Source: an uncultured Eubacterium sp.
Lineage (GTDB): Bacteria > Bacillota > Clostridia > Lachnospirales > Lachnospiraceae
Assembly: GCA_934351445.1 (NCBI GenBank)
Contig: CAKRIZ010000022.1
Coordinates: 1 to 32,547 of the forward strand
Length of the DNA: 32,547 bases
Direction: 5' to 3'
Positions 1 through 7,463 of the stretch are shown piece after piece; the first letter of the stretch is position 1; each line of letters begins with the position of its first letter. The translations under genes and the position numbers were made by a program. A model generated the notes under the pieces. The model worked only from the letters and a program-made list of their open reading frames with translations, was not told the origin of the DNA and did not search any database.

Positions 1-60
1 AATCATGCTATGCACAATTCTGTTTCTATTTTGGTTCAAGATTGCGAACGAGCATCGCGA

Positions 61-88
61 GTTTCGCAATTACCTATCAAATTTACGT
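61..88 (+). repeat. Left copy of 28-bp direct repeat flanking the double-hairpin element
   Basis: This copy matches 614-641 at 25 of 28 positions. It starts with GTTTCGCAA and ends with the 16-bp identical block CCTATCAAATTTACGT (73-88 and 626-641). Its first half resembles the right end of the element at 609-628. The left copy may therefore be the end of a second, upstream element, with ATCAAATTTACGT as the spacer or target duplication. An 8-bp inverted repeat, ATTGCGAA/TTCGCAAT (41-48/63-70), overlaps it. Confidence 0.75.
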
Positions 89-109
89 TAGGCGTTTGCG
101 AAACTATTT
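89..109 (+). repeat. Left terminal inverted repeat
   Basis: This is the exact reverse complement of 609-629 (21 bp). It contains the quasi-palindromic core TTTGCGAAA, which recurs at 345-353. Confidence 0.85.
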
Positions 110-126
110 AATCACCGGGCTACCTT

Positions 127-321
127 GCTGTGGGCGCAGTGGCATTCTGATCAAGCTGCTCCGATTGCCCGGCGGTGTCTCGCTGTTTCTTCAGCCTTGG
201 CTCGATGTGTCCTTCGCACACATAGCCTGCGGCTTTCAGCTATGACATGAAGTTCGTTTGCAAAACGCTCGCACTTCGCCGGACAAAAGTCGCAGTTGAC
301 AGAAACCACTGTGCCCACAGC
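127..321. other. Long imperfect hairpin A
   Basis: The outer stem pairs 127-135 (GCTGTGGGC) with 313-321 (GCCCACAGC). It continues through 136-142/306-312 with one G-U pair, 145-149/300-304, 151-154/296-299, 156-159/292-295 and CCGGCG/CGCCGG (169-174/277-282). Small internal loops interrupt it. An uninterrupted inverted repeat of this span could act as a DNA cruciform or single-strand hairpin, or as an RNA fold. The mismatches are spread as in a structure kept by selection or in an old foldback element. Confidence 0.7.
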
Positions 322-374
322 CGTTAGCTCTGCGGCAGATACTATTTGCGAAACATTTTAGTAGGTGAATGGGG

Positions 375-592
375 CATGCAAGCACTATCAACTCAGATGC
401 AGAAGTAGCAGCGCGAGCAAAGGTGTGTCTGATTTTGCTGCCTTTGCACGATGGAGAGGAGACTTGTAACTCGTGGAAGACTCTGCTGAACACGAGTTAG
501 GTTTTTCCAAGGCTCATCGGAATGGTTCGTGCAACGAAAGCAAAACAGACATGCTTGCGGGAGCTGCGGACTCTTGATCATGTGCTTGCATG
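375..592. other. Long imperfect hairpin B
   Basis: The outer 11-bp stem pairs CATGCAAGCAC (375-385) with 582-592. Inner stems are TCAA/TTGA (388-391/574-577), TGTCTG/CAGACA (426-431/546-551), TTTTGCT/AGCAAAA (433-439/539-545) and TGCACGA/TCGTGCA (445-451/527-533). The apical stem is AACTCGTG/CACGAGTT (468-475/491-498). Together with hairpin A it fills almost the whole element. Confidence 0.7.
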
Positions 593-608
593 ACCAAAAA
601 CCTGATAA

Positions 609-629
609 AAATAGTTTCGCAAACGCCTA
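609..629 (-). repeat. Right terminal inverted repeat
   Basis: This is the exact reverse complement of 89-109. Its last bases overlap the right copy of the flanking direct repeat (614-641). Confidence 0.85.
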
Positions 630-641
630 TCAAATTTACGT
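614..641 (+). repeat. Right copy of 28-bp direct repeat
   Basis: This copy pairs with 61-88 at an offset of 553 bp. The two copies differ only in the three bases ACG versus TTA in the middle. Confidence 0.75.
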
Positions 642-677
642 GCACTATTTTAGCATAAAATGCGAAAAAACTATAGC

Positions 678-706
678 TTGAAATTAGAATATAGATTTGT
701 TAATCT
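678..706 (+). promoter_or_regulatory. Sigma-A-like promoter of the M64 metallopeptidase gene
   Basis: TTGAAA (678-683) and TAATCT (701-706) are separated by 17 bp, and the pair lies 45 bp before the start codon. The -10 is a partial match, so this is a moderate call. Confidence 0.45.
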
Positions 707-751
707 TAGAACAACTATGGAAAATATATCACACGTATGATGAGGTGACAA

Positions 752-3622
752 ATGAAAGAAAAACATTATTTCAAACGATATGGAGCAATCGTACTGAGTC
801 TGACCTTGCTGTTATCCTTATTTTTTACGGATACTGCGTGGGCAGATCAGGCAGAACACACACGGGAAGAACAGACAACGACATTTCCGGTTCAAGCTAT
901 CCACAAGACAGGGGATGACCGGGAAAACTTTGTGATTGTCATTATGGGTGAGGGCTATACCGCAGAACAACAGGAACAATTTTTGCAGGACGCAACGCAA
1001 AAAGTACAAGGCATGTTGAAGTGGTCTCCTTACAAAGAATATTCGGACAGGATCAATATATATGCGATACCGACAGTGTCCAAGGAAGCCGGTGTTGGAG
1101 TGCTGTATGGCAACGCCAATCCGGATACCTATTTTCAGGTAGGGGTATTCGGAAAATCCTGTTATTTTACAAACGGGGGAGATGCAAAAGCCAAAGCATT
1201 GAGAGAGGAGCTGGAGAAGAAATATCTGGATGTAGGGGCAACCGTCGGGACCATCCATATCATTTGCAATACGACTGCCAATATTGGATCGTCATCCAAT
1301 GCACTTTTTTCTTTTTCGGCAAATTCTCCGGAAAATGAACAGGGAGATGTCATGACCCACGAAATGGCGCATAGCATTGGAAGATTAGGAGACGAATATG
1401 ACAAAAATCTGATGGGAGAAAATATTTCCGACACATCGGATCCAGATAAAATAAAATGGAAGAAGATGTTAGGCTTTCGCGGAGTAGGGATAACGGCAGC
1501 AGGAACAGAGAGTGTATTTGCACCGGGCCGTGTCTGCATGATGAGAGATCTTGGAAACCCTTTCTGCGAAGTGTGCAAGATGGAGTTGGCACGCAGATTA
1601 AATAACCGTGATTATGTCAGCAGACCGCAATCTGTTTATGTGTGTGATCCTGAAATTACAATTCCGCATAATAAAACGGGAACGCTTGACAAAGATAGCG
1701 ACCAATACCGGATCAATGAGAACAATATTACAAAGGCCAATGGAAAAGATCTGGAATTTCGTACCGTCGTACAGAACATGGTGGATACACCACAGCAGTT
1801 GAAGATAACCTTCCGCATTATCGGAGCAGACAATACGGTTAAATATGAAGCAGAAGAAAATTATACCGTTCAGCCGCACAGTAACTGGTATGATCCGGAT
1901 GCCGCAAGGGAGTCGCTGTCTGTCACACTTTCCAATGTGACCGGTTTGTCTTCCGGGGACAGACTGGAGGGAAAGATCATTGATGAAGCGACAGGGGAGA
2001 TTCTGGCTACCGACAAGACAGCAGGACAGGCGTGGAGTACCGTAACACTCCGCTATATGCTAAAAAATGAAGACGGAACAGAAGTTCCCGTGCCTGATGT
2101 GGCACCTGCGACCGTATATGTACCGAAAAATTCTGCATATACATTAAGAAGCCCAGGCTTATATGGATATACAAGCGTAGGAAATAGTGAGAATCAGGGA
2201 CAAATCAACATCACAGAGGATCAGCGGGAGATTACTTATTATTATCAGAAAAACGCTGGACGGTTAGAGATACAGACGACGCCGGTTTCTGTGACTTATG
2301 ATGGAAAACCGCATACCTTTGATGTTCAGCAGGAAGCTGGTGTGCAGATTCGTTACAGCTTGACGGAAAACGGACCGTATACACTGACGGAGCTGCCATC
2401 CTACACGCAGGCAGGTACCTATCAGATTTATTGTAAAGCGGAAAAGCCTTCTTTTAACCCTTCATATGGGACGGCTGTTTTAGAAATCGCAAAGACTCCT
2501 ACTAATCTGCAGCTGACTGCAAAAACAGAGCACATCAAAGGTGCGGGGGAAGTAGAATTGGAGCTTAGCAGGCAGGGGCTTCCCGCAGATGCCGGTGTAC
2601 AGATGACCTGCGATGTTTCCGGGATCACATTGCAGGAAAAGGAAAAGGATCATTGGATTGCATCACTTCCGAATGAAACGAAAGCATATACGTTTACCGT
2701 ATCGTACAGTGGAAATGCCAACTATGCAGAAAGTAAGGCGGCTTGTACCGTCCGTGTGACCGCAGAACATTCCCAGATCGGAGGAGGCGCAGGCGGAGCA
2801 ACCGGAGGCGGCGCAGGCGGAGTAACCGGAGGAGGCGCAGGCGGAGTAACCGGAGGAGGCGCAGGTGGAGTATCCGCAGGAGACGATGGCACATCACCGG
2901 CACCGGATCATTCAAAAGAAGAGCCGGATCGTGTGACACCACCGGCAGATCGTCCGGCTTCGGTGTCTCCGATTCGTGTCACAGCAAAGCCTGTAGTTAA
3001 AAATAAAACGGTGAAAGTGAAGAATGTTGCAGCCACCCTGGAAAAAGCAATCATAAAGGCAGAAAAGAAATCAGATAGCGGGATCAAAGACCTGCCTGTT
3101 GAAATAAACTATGATACAGGAAAAACGAAAAGTGATAAGAAGCTGCTTTTTGAACTAGACCAACAGGCGGTCGATTTACTTGTTGAGAAGAATGTAAAAG
3201 AATTGAAATTAAATAGTGGTGATGTAAATCTTACGTTGGATACAAAATCATTAAAAGAAATAGACAAAAAAATGAATTCCGTTGTTACATTCAGTGTTCA
3301 GAAGGTTGATAATAAAAAGCTATCTGCCGAAGCAAAGAAGATCATCGGAGAGCGTCCGGTGTATGATCTTTCAGTCATAGGTGGAAAGAAAAAGCAATCA
3401 TTCAAACTGAAGCATGGACAGGTTCATGTCGCTATTTCATATCAGGCTTCAAAAAAGGAAAACAAAGAAAAGATTTTTGCATATAAAATTGATGAAAATG
3501 GTGCAGCAGTTCAGATACCGGGATCCTATTATGATCCGGCTACAAAGACGGTTCATTTTGTGTGCAGTGATGTTTCCACTGTTGCAGTAGGTTCTTTGAC
3601 CGGCAGACAACGCCGTTTATGA
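752..3622 (+). CDS. Secreted M64-family (IgA peptidase) zinc metallopeptidase
   Basis: This is a 956-residue exported protein. Residues 1-31 form a signal peptide (basic start, LTLLLSLFF core, cleavage after TAWA). The peptidase domain follows, opening near VIVIMGEGYT. The zinc-site motif is HEMAHSIGRLGDEY at residues 203-216: H203 and H207 are ligands, E204 is catalytic and D214 is the expected third ligand of M64 enzymes. Residues from about 500 resemble an MBG/Ig-like module (VTYDGKPHTF). A Gly-rich linker with four tandem repeats follows (residues 677-708), then a Lys-rich C-terminal domain of unknown function. No LPXTG sorting signal is seen at the C-terminus. The start has a good site, GAGGTGAC, six bases upstream. 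The family was defined by a gut clostridial IgA protease; IgA as substrate is not shown here. Confidence 0.88.
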   Translation: MKEKHYFKRYGAIVLSLTLLLSLFFTDTAWADQAEHTREEQTTTFPVQAIHKTGDDRENFVIVIMGEGYTAEQQEQFLQDATQKVQGMLKWSPYKEYSDRINIYAIPTVSKEAGVGVLYGNANPDTYFQVGVFGKSCYFTNGGDAKAKALREELEKKYLDVGATVGTIHIICNTTANIGSSSNALFSFSANSPENEQGDVMTHEMAHSIGRLGDEYDKNLMGENISDTSDPDKIKWKKMLGFRGVGITAAGTESVFAPGRVCMMRDLGNPFCEVCKMELARRLNNRDYVSRPQSVYVCDPEITIPHNKTGTLDKDSDQYRINENNITKANGKDLEFRTVVQNMVDTPQQLKITFRIIGADNTVKYEAEENYTVQPHSNWYDPDAARESLSVTLSNVTGLSSGDRLEGKIIDEATGEILATDKTAGQAWSTVTLRYMLKNEDGTEVPVPDVAPATVYVPKNSAYTLRSPGLYGYTSVGNSENQGQINITEDQREITYYYQKNAGRLEIQTTPVSVTYDGKPHTFDVQQEAGVQIRYSLTENGPYTLTELPSYTQAGTYQIYCKAEKPSFNPSYGTAVLEIAKTPTNLQLTAKTEHIKGAGEVELELSRQGLPADAGVQMTCDVSGITLQEKEKDHWIASLPNETKAYTFTVSYSGNANYAESKAACTVRVTAEHSQIGGGAGGATGGGAGGVTGGGAGGVTGGGAGGVSAGDDGTSPAPDHSKEEPDRVTPPADRPASVSPIRVTAKPVVKNKTVKVKNVAATLEKAIIKAEKKSDSGIKDLPVEINYDTGKTKSDKKLLFELDQQAVDLLVEKNVKELKLNSGDVNLTLDTKSLKEIDKKMNSVVTFSVQKVDNKKLSAEAKKIIGERPVYDLSVIGGKKKQSFKLKHGQVHVAISYQASKKENKEKIFAYKIDENGAAVQIPGSYYDPATKTVHFVCSDVSTVAVGSLTGRQRRL
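2780..2875 (+). repeat. Four 24-bp tandem repeats encoding a Gly-rich linker
   Basis: The units start at 2780, 2804, 2828 and 2852 and encode variants of GGGAGGVT. The copies differ by only a few bases, so copy number could vary between strains. The repeat lies in frame within the M64 gene and joins the Ig-like region to the C-terminal domain. Confidence 0.9.
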
Positions 3623-3632
3623 GTATACATGT

Positions 3633-4523
3633 ATGAGAGAGGACACAACAGGTAAAATGGCAATCGGCGAGATGATAACAGACGGGACGATCAGCAATGG
3701 GGCAGCAGCACAAGACAGCGGATCACTGATCCCGATTACAGATTTCAACGACCCACGGATCGATATTTTTGTGCGGCTGCCGGAGGTGCAGCTGCTCCGT
3801 TACCGGGAGCCGGCGCAGGGGATATTTCTGGCAGAGAGCCCGAAAGTGATCGAACGTGCGCTAGACGGCGGATATGAACCGGTATCTATATTAATAGAAG
3901 AAACAGCGTTGCGTGAGACAGAGCGGGCACTGATCGCACGCTGTCCGGGTGTGCCGGTGTATGTGGCACCGGCAGAGGTGCTTCGTCAGATGCGTGGCTT
4001 TCAGATGACACGCGGGATGCTCTGTGCGATGAACCGCAGGGCATTGCCGTCGGTGGAGGCTGTGTGTAAGGGCGCGGGCCGCGTGGCAGTGCTCGAGGAT
4101 GTTGTGAATCCGACCAATGTCGGTGCGATCATACGCTCCGCAGCGGCACTTGGCATGGATGCGGTGCTGTGTACATCGGGCTGCAGTGACCCGCTCTACC
4201 GTAGGGCGGTGCGCGTGAGCATGGGAACGGTATTTCAGATCCCATGGACGGTCATGGATGCGGACGGTATGCAGACATTGAAAAAACTGGGTTTCTGTAC
4301 AGTTGCGATGGCGCTGAGGGATGATTCGGTCAGTCTGGATGCCCCTGAGCTTGCAACAGAAGAGCGTCTGGCGGTTGTGCTCGGCACAGAGGGAGATGGG
4401 CTTGCACCGGAGACGATCCACGCATGCGATGTGACGGTGCGCATCCCGATGACACACGGCGTGGATTCACTGAATGTCGCGGCCGCGAGTGCAGTCGCTT
4501 TCTGGCAGCTTGGCAGGCATTGA
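3633..4523 (+). CDS. TrmH/SpoU-family RNA 2'-O-methyltransferase
   Basis: This 296-residue SPOUT-fold enzyme likely methylates the 2'-OH of a tRNA or rRNA nucleotide using SAM. The N-terminal part (about 35-140) matches the RNA-binding substrate domain. The catalytic domain starts near residue 152 with motif 1 (EDVVNPTNVGAIIRSAAALG). It contains VVLGTEGDGL (motif 2) and ends with the SAM-knot motif DSLNVAAASAVAFW (motif 3). It starts 10 bp after the M64 stop and may be co-transcribed. The start is uncertain: neither the ATG at 3633 nor an in-frame ATG at 3657 has a strong ribosome binding site. The target nucleotide cannot be told from sequence alone. Confidence 0.87.
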   Translation: MREDTTGKMAIGEMITDGTISNGAAAQDSGSLIPITDFNDPRIDIFVRLPEVQLLRYREPAQGIFLAESPKVIERALDGGYEPVSILIEETALRETERALIARCPGVPVYVAPAEVLRQMRGFQMTRGMLCAMNRRALPSVEAVCKGAGRVAVLEDVVNPTNVGAIIRSAAALGMDAVLCTSGCSDPLYRRAVRVSMGTVFQIPWTVMDADGMQTLKKLGFCTVAMALRDDSVSLDAPELATEERLAVVLGTEGDGLAPETIHACDVTVRIPMTHGVDSLNVAAASAVAFWQLGRH

Positions 4524-4529
4524 AAACAC

Positions 4530-4558
4530 TTGCATTCTCTGATAAATGCGTATACAAT
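4530..4558 (+). promoter_or_regulatory. Sigma-A-like promoter upstream of the FliD-like gene
   Basis: TTGCAT (4530-4535), a 17-bp spacer and TACAAT (4553-4558). It lies just after the methyltransferase stop codon, upstream of the sigma-28-like site. Confidence 0.4.
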
Positions 4559-4563
4559 AGGGT

Positions 4564-4590
4564 TAAGGAGACAGCAAAGTCTGCCGATAA
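4564..4590 (+). promoter_or_regulatory. Sigma-28 (SigD/FliA)-type promoter
   Basis: TAAG (4564-4567), exactly 15 bp, then GCCGATAA (4583-4590). This fits the motility sigma factor consensus (TAAA, N15, GCCGATAA) with one -35 mismatch. The next gene, 106 bp downstream, resembles the C-terminal part of the flagellar cap protein, which supports the call. Confidence 0.6.
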
Positions 4591-4695
4591 TAGTAGTAAC
4601 GAGCATGAAATGTATATGAAATGATGTTAGACACGGACGTCTGTTTGCACCGGAATCAATCTGGTTTCGAGTATCGATCAAAGGAGTGACATAGC

Positions 4696-5448
4696 ATGAA
4701 TTTTAATTACAATATCAGTACTTTATTTTCCAGCATGAACAGCAGCAGTTCGTCAGGGATGAGCAGCCTGTTATCCGACTACAGTTCCATCCGCAATGGC
4801 TCTTATGGCAAGCTGCTCCGGGCTTATTACAACAATGCCGATAATGATGCAGTAAAGTCCGCATACAATAAGGCGACAAATAAGAGCAGTACATCGACTG
4901 CAGCCGACAGTAGCGCGACGATCAAGGAACTGCAGAGTACAACGGATGATCTGACGGCTTCCGGCAAGGAACTGTACACGACCGGTTCCAAATCTGTATT
5001 TAAAAAGAAAACTGTGACGGATGAGAATGGAAAGACGACGACAGCTTATGATACGGATGCGATCTATAAAAAGGTCAAGAGCTTTGTGGACGATTACAAT
5101 GACGTGCTGAAAGCGACAGAAAAATCAAAGGATTCCAAGATTGCCAACACGATGACGAGCATGGTCAACTACACAAAGATGGAGGCAAACATGCTCAGCA
5201 AGGTCGGCATCACGATTGGATCTGACAGCAGCCTCTCTATTGATGAGAATACGTTTAAAAAGTCAGACATGAGTGTAGCCAAGAGCCTGTTTAACGGAAC
5301 CGGTTCTTATGCGTACACGGTCGCTACCAAGTCTGCGATGGCGAATTCTTATGCGGACATGGAGGCAAAGCAGGCGAACACTTATAACAAATACGGCAGC
5401 TATGGCAGTGCGTATAGGCAGGGTTCACTGTATAACTCATATTTCTAA
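4696..5448 (+). CDS. FliD-like (flagellar cap C-terminal-like) protein of unknown role
   Basis: This 250-residue, Ser/Tyr/Asn-rich protein has no cysteine, signal peptide or membrane segment. Residues 1-60 are low complexity (runs of Ser). The region from about 125 to 205 follows the pattern of the FliD C-terminal domain: a helix like VKSFVDDYNDVLKAT, then LSKVGITIGSDSSLSIDENTFKK and a VAKSLFNGTG segment. It is much shorter than FliD and lacks a clear D0 N-terminal coiled coil, so it is not the cap itself. Extracellular or flagellum-associated export without a signal peptide is possible. The start has a strong AAAGGAG site (4680-4686). The sigma-28-like promoter upstream points to the motility regulon. 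Homology is by eye only. Confidence 0.6.
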   Translation: MNFNYNISTLFSSMNSSSSSGMSSLLSDYSSIRNGSYGKLLRAYYNNADNDAVKSAYNKATNKSSTSTAADSSATIKELQSTTDDLTASGKELYTTGSKSVFKKKTVTDENGKTTTAYDTDAIYKKVKSFVDDYNDVLKATEKSKDSKIANTMTSMVNYTKMEANMLSKVGITIGSDSSLSIDENTFKKSDMSVAKSLFNGTGSYAYTVATKSAMANSYADMEAKQANTYNKYGSYGSAYRQGSLYNSYF

Positions 5449-5463
5449 ATGCGGAATGGATGA

Positions 5464-5493
5464 ACAGGAGTAGTCATGGACTACTCTTGTTTT
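5464..5493 (+). terminator. Intrinsic terminator after the FliD-like gene
   Basis: ACAGGAGTAGTC (5464-5475) pairs with 5479-5490 around a 3-base loop, with one G-U pair. A short T tract follows. Confidence 0.7.
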
Positions 5494-5558
5494 GCGTTAT
5501 CGAGCATCCGAAAAAAGGGCTGTTGACAGCAGATTCCGCAGGTTTTCAGCGTTTTCAC

Positions 5559-5586
5559 TTGCAAAATCCATCAGTTTATGTATAAT
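5559..5586 (+). promoter_or_regulatory. Sigma-A promoter of the ABC-F gene
   Basis: TTGCAA (5559-5564), a 16-bp spacer and a perfect TATAAT (5581-5586), 54 bp before the start codon. Confidence 0.65.
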
Positions 5587-5639
5587 GGTAGCTGATGCGA
5601 AAAAATAGGTGATAATTCAATGATAAATGAGGATAGACC

Positions 5640-7283
5640 ATGATTAGTGCAAATAACGTAAGCTTACGACTTGGGAAGAAAGCCCTGTTTGAGGATGTGA
5701 ATATCAAATTTACAGAGGGCAACTGTTACGGACTGATCGGTGCAAACGGTGCCGGAAAGTCTACGTTTTTGAAAATATTGACCGGTGAGCTGGAGCCGAC
5801 GAGCGGAGATGTCGTCATCACACCCGGTCAGCGTCTCTCTTTCCTGAAGCAGGATCATTTCCAGTATGATGAGTATAGCGTACTCGATACAGTTATTATG
5901 GGCAATCAGAGACTGTACGATATCTCGAAGGAAAAAGATGCGATCTATATGAAAGAGGATTTTACCGATGAGGATGGTATCCGTGCGAGTGAGCTCGAAG
6001 CGGAATTTGCAGAGATGGATGGGTGGAATGCAGAGAGCGATGCAGCAACACTGCTCAACGGACTGGGTATTCCGACGGAAGATCATTATACACTGATGAA
6101 GGATCTGCCGGGTGCGCTCAAGGTCAAGGTATTGCTGGCGCAGGCATTGTTTGGCAATCCTGACATTCTGCTGCTTGACGAGCCGACCAACCATCTGGAT
6201 CTCGATGCGATCTCATGGCTCGAGGAGTTTCTGATCAATTTTGATAATACGGTGATTGTGGTATCCCACGACCGTTATTTCTTAAATAAAGTATGTACGC
6301 ATACTGCCGACATCGATTATGGCAAGATCCAGCTCTATGCCGGCAACTATGATTTCTGGTATGAGTCCAGCCAGCTTCTGATCAAGCAGATGAAGGAAGC
6401 AAACAAAAAGAAAGAGGAAAAGATCAAAGAGCTGCAGGAGTTTATTTCACGATTCTCTGCAAATGCTTCCAAATCAAAGCAGGCGACATCACGTAAGCGT
6501 GCGTTAGAGAAGATCCAGCTTGATGAGATGAAACCGTCCAGCCGTAAATATCCGTACATCGATTTCCGGCCGAACCGTGAGATTGGAAACGAAGTGCTTG
6601 AGGTGCATAACATCTCCAAGACGATCGATGGCGTCAAAGTATTGAACGACGTGTCTTTTATCATGGGACATGATGACAAGATCGCATTTGTCGGCAGTAA
6701 CGAGCTGGCAAAGACAACATTGTTTAAGATCCTCGCAGGTGAGATGGAGCCTGATGAGGGCAATTACAAATGGGGCGTGACGACGAGCCAGTCCTATTTC
6801 CCGAAGGATAACTCAGCGATCTTTAACGACAACGATCTGGCGATCACTGACTGGCTGACCCAGTTCTCAGAGATCAAGGATGCAACCTATGTGCGTGGCT
6901 TCCTCGGACGTATGCTGTTTGCAGGTGAGGACGGCATGAAGCGCATGAAGGTGCTCTCCGGTGGTGAGAAGGTGCGCGTGCTGTTATCCCGTATGATGAT
7001 CGAGGGATCAAACGTGCTGATCTTGGATGAGCCGACCGACCATCTGGATATGGAGAGTATCACAGCATTGAATAACGGCATGATCAAATTCCCCGGTGTA
7101 CTGCTGTTCGCGTCACGTGACCATCAGGTCGTACAGACCACGGCGAACCGTATCATCGAGTTCATGCCGGACGGATCGATCATCGACAAGATCACAACCT
7201 ATGACGAATACCTCGCGAGTGATGAGATGGCACGTAAGAGAGCAGTCTACTCCATGTCTGAGAGTGATTCGGAGGATAACTAA
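5640..7283 (+). CDS. ABC-F family ATPase, YbiT-like
   Basis: This 547-residue soluble protein has two nucleotide-binding domains and no membrane segments, as in ABC-F ribosome-associated ATPases. Domain 1 has Walker A GANGAGKST (about 34-42), the degenerate signature LPGALKVKVLLAQALF that is typical of YbiT-like members, Walker B LLLDEPTNHLD and the switch VSHDR. A charged helical linker follows (about 245-300, KKKEEKIKELQEF). Domain 2 has a full LSGGEKVRVLLSR signature and LILDEPTDHLD. However, its Walker A is GSNELAKTT, with Ala for the last Gly, and its switch reads ASRDH instead of SHDR. The role is likely to be translation-factor-like; antibiotic protection is not indicated. It has its own promoter and terminator. 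Confidence 0.9.
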   Translation: MISANNVSLRLGKKALFEDVNIKFTEGNCYGLIGANGAGKSTFLKILTGELEPTSGDVVITPGQRLSFLKQDHFQYDEYSVLDTVIMGNQRLYDISKEKDAIYMKEDFTDEDGIRASELEAEFAEMDGWNAESDAATLLNGLGIPTEDHYTLMKDLPGALKVKVLLAQALFGNPDILLLDEPTNHLDLDAISWLEEFLINFDNTVIVVSHDRYFLNKVCTHTADIDYGKIQLYAGNYDFWYESSQLLIKQMKEANKKKEEKIKELQEFISRFSANASKSKQATSRKRALEKIQLDEMKPSSRKYPYIDFRPNREIGNEVLEVHNISKTIDGVKVLNDVSFIMGHDDKIAFVGSNELAKTTLFKILAGEMEPDEGNYKWGVTTSQSYFPKDNSAIFNDNDLAITDWLTQFSEIKDATYVRGFLGRMLFAGEDGMKRMKVLSGGEKVRVLLSRMMIEGSNVLILDEPTDHLDMESITALNNGMIKFPGVLLFASRDHQVVQTTANRIIEFMPDGSIIDKITTYDEYLASDEMARKRAVYSMSESDSEDN

Positions 7284-7307
7284 ATAACAGCCTTAAAGGG
7301 TATCGAT

Positions 7308-7340
7308 ACGGCAGGGTGTGACTATCCCTGCCGTTTTTTT
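7308..7340 (+). terminator. Intrinsic terminator of the ABC-F gene
   Basis: ACGGCAGGG (7308-7316) pairs with CCCTGCCGT (7326-7334) across a 9-base loop, and a run of seven T follows. Confidence 0.9.
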
Positions 7341-7367
7341 GCACTTCGTTTAGTACAGCCCCGAACC

Positions 7368-7396
7368 TTTACAAGCGAAAAAATAAATGCTAATAT
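7368..7396 (+). promoter_or_regulatory. Strong sigma-A promoter of nifJ
   Basis: TTTACA (7368-7373), a 17-bp A-rich spacer and TAATAT (7391-7396). The start codon is 67 bp further on, leaving a leader of about 60 nt. Confidence 0.75.
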
Positions 7397-7463
7397 ATAT
7401 GGTAGGTCGATATGACAAAACATGTGTCGAAATTCGGCGCAAACAATAAAGGAGGATATACCA

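Larger units (their letters stand above)
89..629. mobile_element. Non-coding element with 21-bp perfect inverted ends and two internal long hairpins
   Basis: Bases 89-109 and 609-629 are perfect reverse complements over 21 bp, with the core GTTTGCGAAAC. A third copy of the core (TTTGCGAAAC) lies at 345-354, between two large imperfect hairpins (127-321 and 375-592). No open reading frame over 100 codons exists, and the small ones overlap in several frames without a convincing ribosome binding site. The 13-bp ATCAAATTTACGT lies outside both ends (76-88, 629-641), as a target-site duplication or inter-element spacer would. The repeats and hairpins are seen directly; the mobile (MITE-like) nature is inferred. 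A structured non-coding RNA gene is the main alternative. I do not recognise a named family. Confidence 0.55.

Noticed and set aside
87..93. GTTAGGC resembling an integron attC core site
   Set aside because: The partner RYYYAAC core is not found at the proper place, the hairpins are much longer than usual attC sites, and no integrase or cassette genes are present.
42..581. Three small open frames (67, 85 and 62 codons) in the first 600 bases
   Set aside because: They overlap one another on both strands, have no ribosome binding site, and exist because the hairpin arms are complementary copies. Their translations look like random Cys/Arg/Ser-rich sequence.
61..641. CRISPR array
   Set aside because: The direct repeats are 553 bp apart and occur only twice in view; there are no regular short spacers and no cas genes.
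2743..3000. Arg-rich plus-strand frame of 85 codons over the Gly repeats
   Set aside because: It is the shifted reading of the 24-bp repeats in the M64 gene, with no start signal of its own.
5640..7283. Antibiotic-resistance ABC-F protein
   Set aside because: The signature and domain motifs resemble YbiT-like housekeeping members, and no resistance gene or leader peptide is nearby.
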